A stretch of 31,548 nt of DNA, from positions 1 through 31,548 of the forward strand of contig CAJPVJ010000221.1 in NCBI GenBank assembly GCA_905397405.1. The letters run 5' to 3'. The notes beneath the pieces were generated by a model. That model was not told where the DNA came from, searched no databases, and saw nothing but the letters and a program-made list of their open reading frames with translations. Source of the stretch: Oppiella nova. Its lineage: Eukaryota; Arthropoda; Arachnida; Sarcoptiformes; Oppiidae. Positions 31,048 to 31,548 of the stretch are shown here, one piece after another. The position numbers and the translations under genes are program-made. How positions within the stretch are numbered: the stretch's first letter is position 1; every line of letters begins with the position of its first letter.

Positions 31048-31548
31048 ATGTCGACAAACGGCTTCTTTTGCGACAATGACCTCCGAGTCGAGGACTTCGA
31101 CGACGAAGAGACGGCCGGTTGTCGCGGCCCGGCGCCGCTGGTGGCGCGCGGTGTCGGTGGCCGTCCGCTGACCGGCGAAGAGGCGACAGTAAGCGCGCGA
31201 ATCAGCGTTTCGTTTCTCAAAAGCTTTTCTCCAAAGAGTTTAAAGGAATTGGTTTTCGGTTCGAATCCGTTGTCCGAAGAGTGGAGACAACAATACCTCG
31301 AGTTCTCGCCGAACGTCTTCTACGGACTCGTCCAGCGAAAGGTGAGTCCGTGTGTCGTCTCTCGCGCCGTCTCTGACCTCTCATTGGTCGAAAGGGCGGT
31401 CCGTGCGGAGTGTTGGCCGCTATTCAGGCGCACCTTCTCGTGCGCCTCTTCTTCTGCGAGACCGACGCCGACGTCCGCCAGTGTCTTGCCAAAGCCATGG
31501 CCGACATCTTGTGGCGCGCGGGCGACCGGAAGCGCGCGTTCGTCGCTC
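31048..31548 (+). CDS. MINDY4: MINDY-4-type Lys48-specific deubiquitinase, 5' part
   Basis: Exons 31048-31188, 31237-31341 and 31395 to the window end. The product begins MSTNGFFCDNDLRVEDFDDE; after an acidic and Gly-rich lead comes LTGEEAT, SLKELVFGS, EEWRQQYLEFS, YGLVQRK and then the catalytic block GGPCGVLAAIQAHLL with the Cys nucleophile. LAKAMADILWRAGDRKRAFV follows. These match MINDY4 (FAM188B), which trims Lys48-linked ubiquitin chains, better than MINDY3. The 48-bp intron 1 is in frame and could be read through, but removing it gives the better family match. Only about 70 residues precede the catalytic domain core, far fewer than in vertebrate MINDY4. The His of the catalytic pair lies beyond the window. 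The gene starts 45 bp after the GBE1 poly(A) signal. Confidence 0.9.
   Translation, partial: MSTNGFFCDNDLRVEDFDDEETAGCRGPAPLVARGVGGRPLTGEEATVSARISVSFLKSFSPKSLKELVFGSNPLSEEWRQQYLEFSPNVFYGLVQRKVSPCVVSRAVSDLSLVERAVRAECWPLFRRTFSCASSSARPTPTSASVLPKPWPTSCGARATGSARSSL

Noticed and set aside
31189-31236. Reading through MINDY4 intron 1 as 16 extra codons
   Set aside because: The stretch is open, but has GTAAGC and AG ends, typical local intron length, and removing it aligns the flanking residues to the family.
1-31548. Transposons, tRNA or rRNA genes
   Set aside because: I found no transposase, reverse transcriptase, terminal repeats with target duplications, or cloverleaf I could support. A tRNAscan and repeat-library search would settle this.

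Overview
This is a eukaryotic nuclear scaffold. Genes are split by many very short GT-AG introns (about 48-80 bp), with compact 3' ends carrying AATAAA just past the stop codons and AT-rich spacers. The protein set (SUCLA2, PDCD6/ALG-2, Rpn10, RCC1, RPL39, RNF185/RNF5, GBE1, MINDY4) is metazoan. The compactness, together with a lineage-specific zinc-finger family and secreted Cys-rich and Gln-rich proteins, suggests a small arthropod, perhaps a mite; that placement is inference.

Layout. 1-5520 is AT-rich and essentially gene-free, with microsatellites, a 55-bp inverted repeat and one N. 5885-7634 (-) is SUCLA2. 8824-11727 (+) holds two tandem C2H2 zinc-finger genes. 11863-12482 (+) is a penta-EF-hand ALG-2 protein. 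12643-14219 (+) is a type I membrane protein with a hemopexin-like start. 14360-15271 (-) is an Rpn10/PSMD4 protein. 15520-17910 (-) is RCC1 with a very long charged N-terminus. 18742-20997 (-) is a third zinc-finger gene of the same family, with a scrambled 3' half. 21658-21889 (-) is RPL39. 22117-22920 (-) is an RNF185/RNF5 ubiquitin ligase. 23284-24213 (-) is a secreted Gln/Gly repeat protein. 24474-25449 and 25633-26898 (-) are paralogous secreted Cys-rich proteins. 27455-27837 (-) is a prefoldin-like ASDURF homologue. 28506-30948 (+) is glycogen branching enzyme. 31048 to the window end (+) is the 5' part of a MINDY4 deubiquitinase.

The most striking observation is structural. Three segments, two exactly 127 bp and one 129 bp, are the base-by-base COMPLEMENT, NOT REVERSED, of other segments nearby (18480-18608 of 17944-18072; 18742-18868 of 19348-19474; 19793-19919 of 19213-19346 with a 7-bp gap). 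No ordinary DNA transaction makes a parallel complement. Two perfect 127-bp tandem repeats in GBE1, and a 127-bp identical lead-in to the RCC1 duplication, carry the same length. The simplest reading is that the assembler (k = 127) laid both alleles of heterozygous bubbles end to end and wrote some k-length overlaps as complement instead of reverse complement. Undoing this repairs RCC1, GBE1 and the third zinc-finger gene. Raw reads would decide it.

Biologically, the best candidate for something undescribed is the zinc-finger family: three genes share an N-terminal module (an Asn/Leu-rich helix, then a Cys-x-Cys motif, then a second helix) that I do not recognise, followed by variable numbers of C2H2 fingers. 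The pair of Cys-rich secreted proteins is second.
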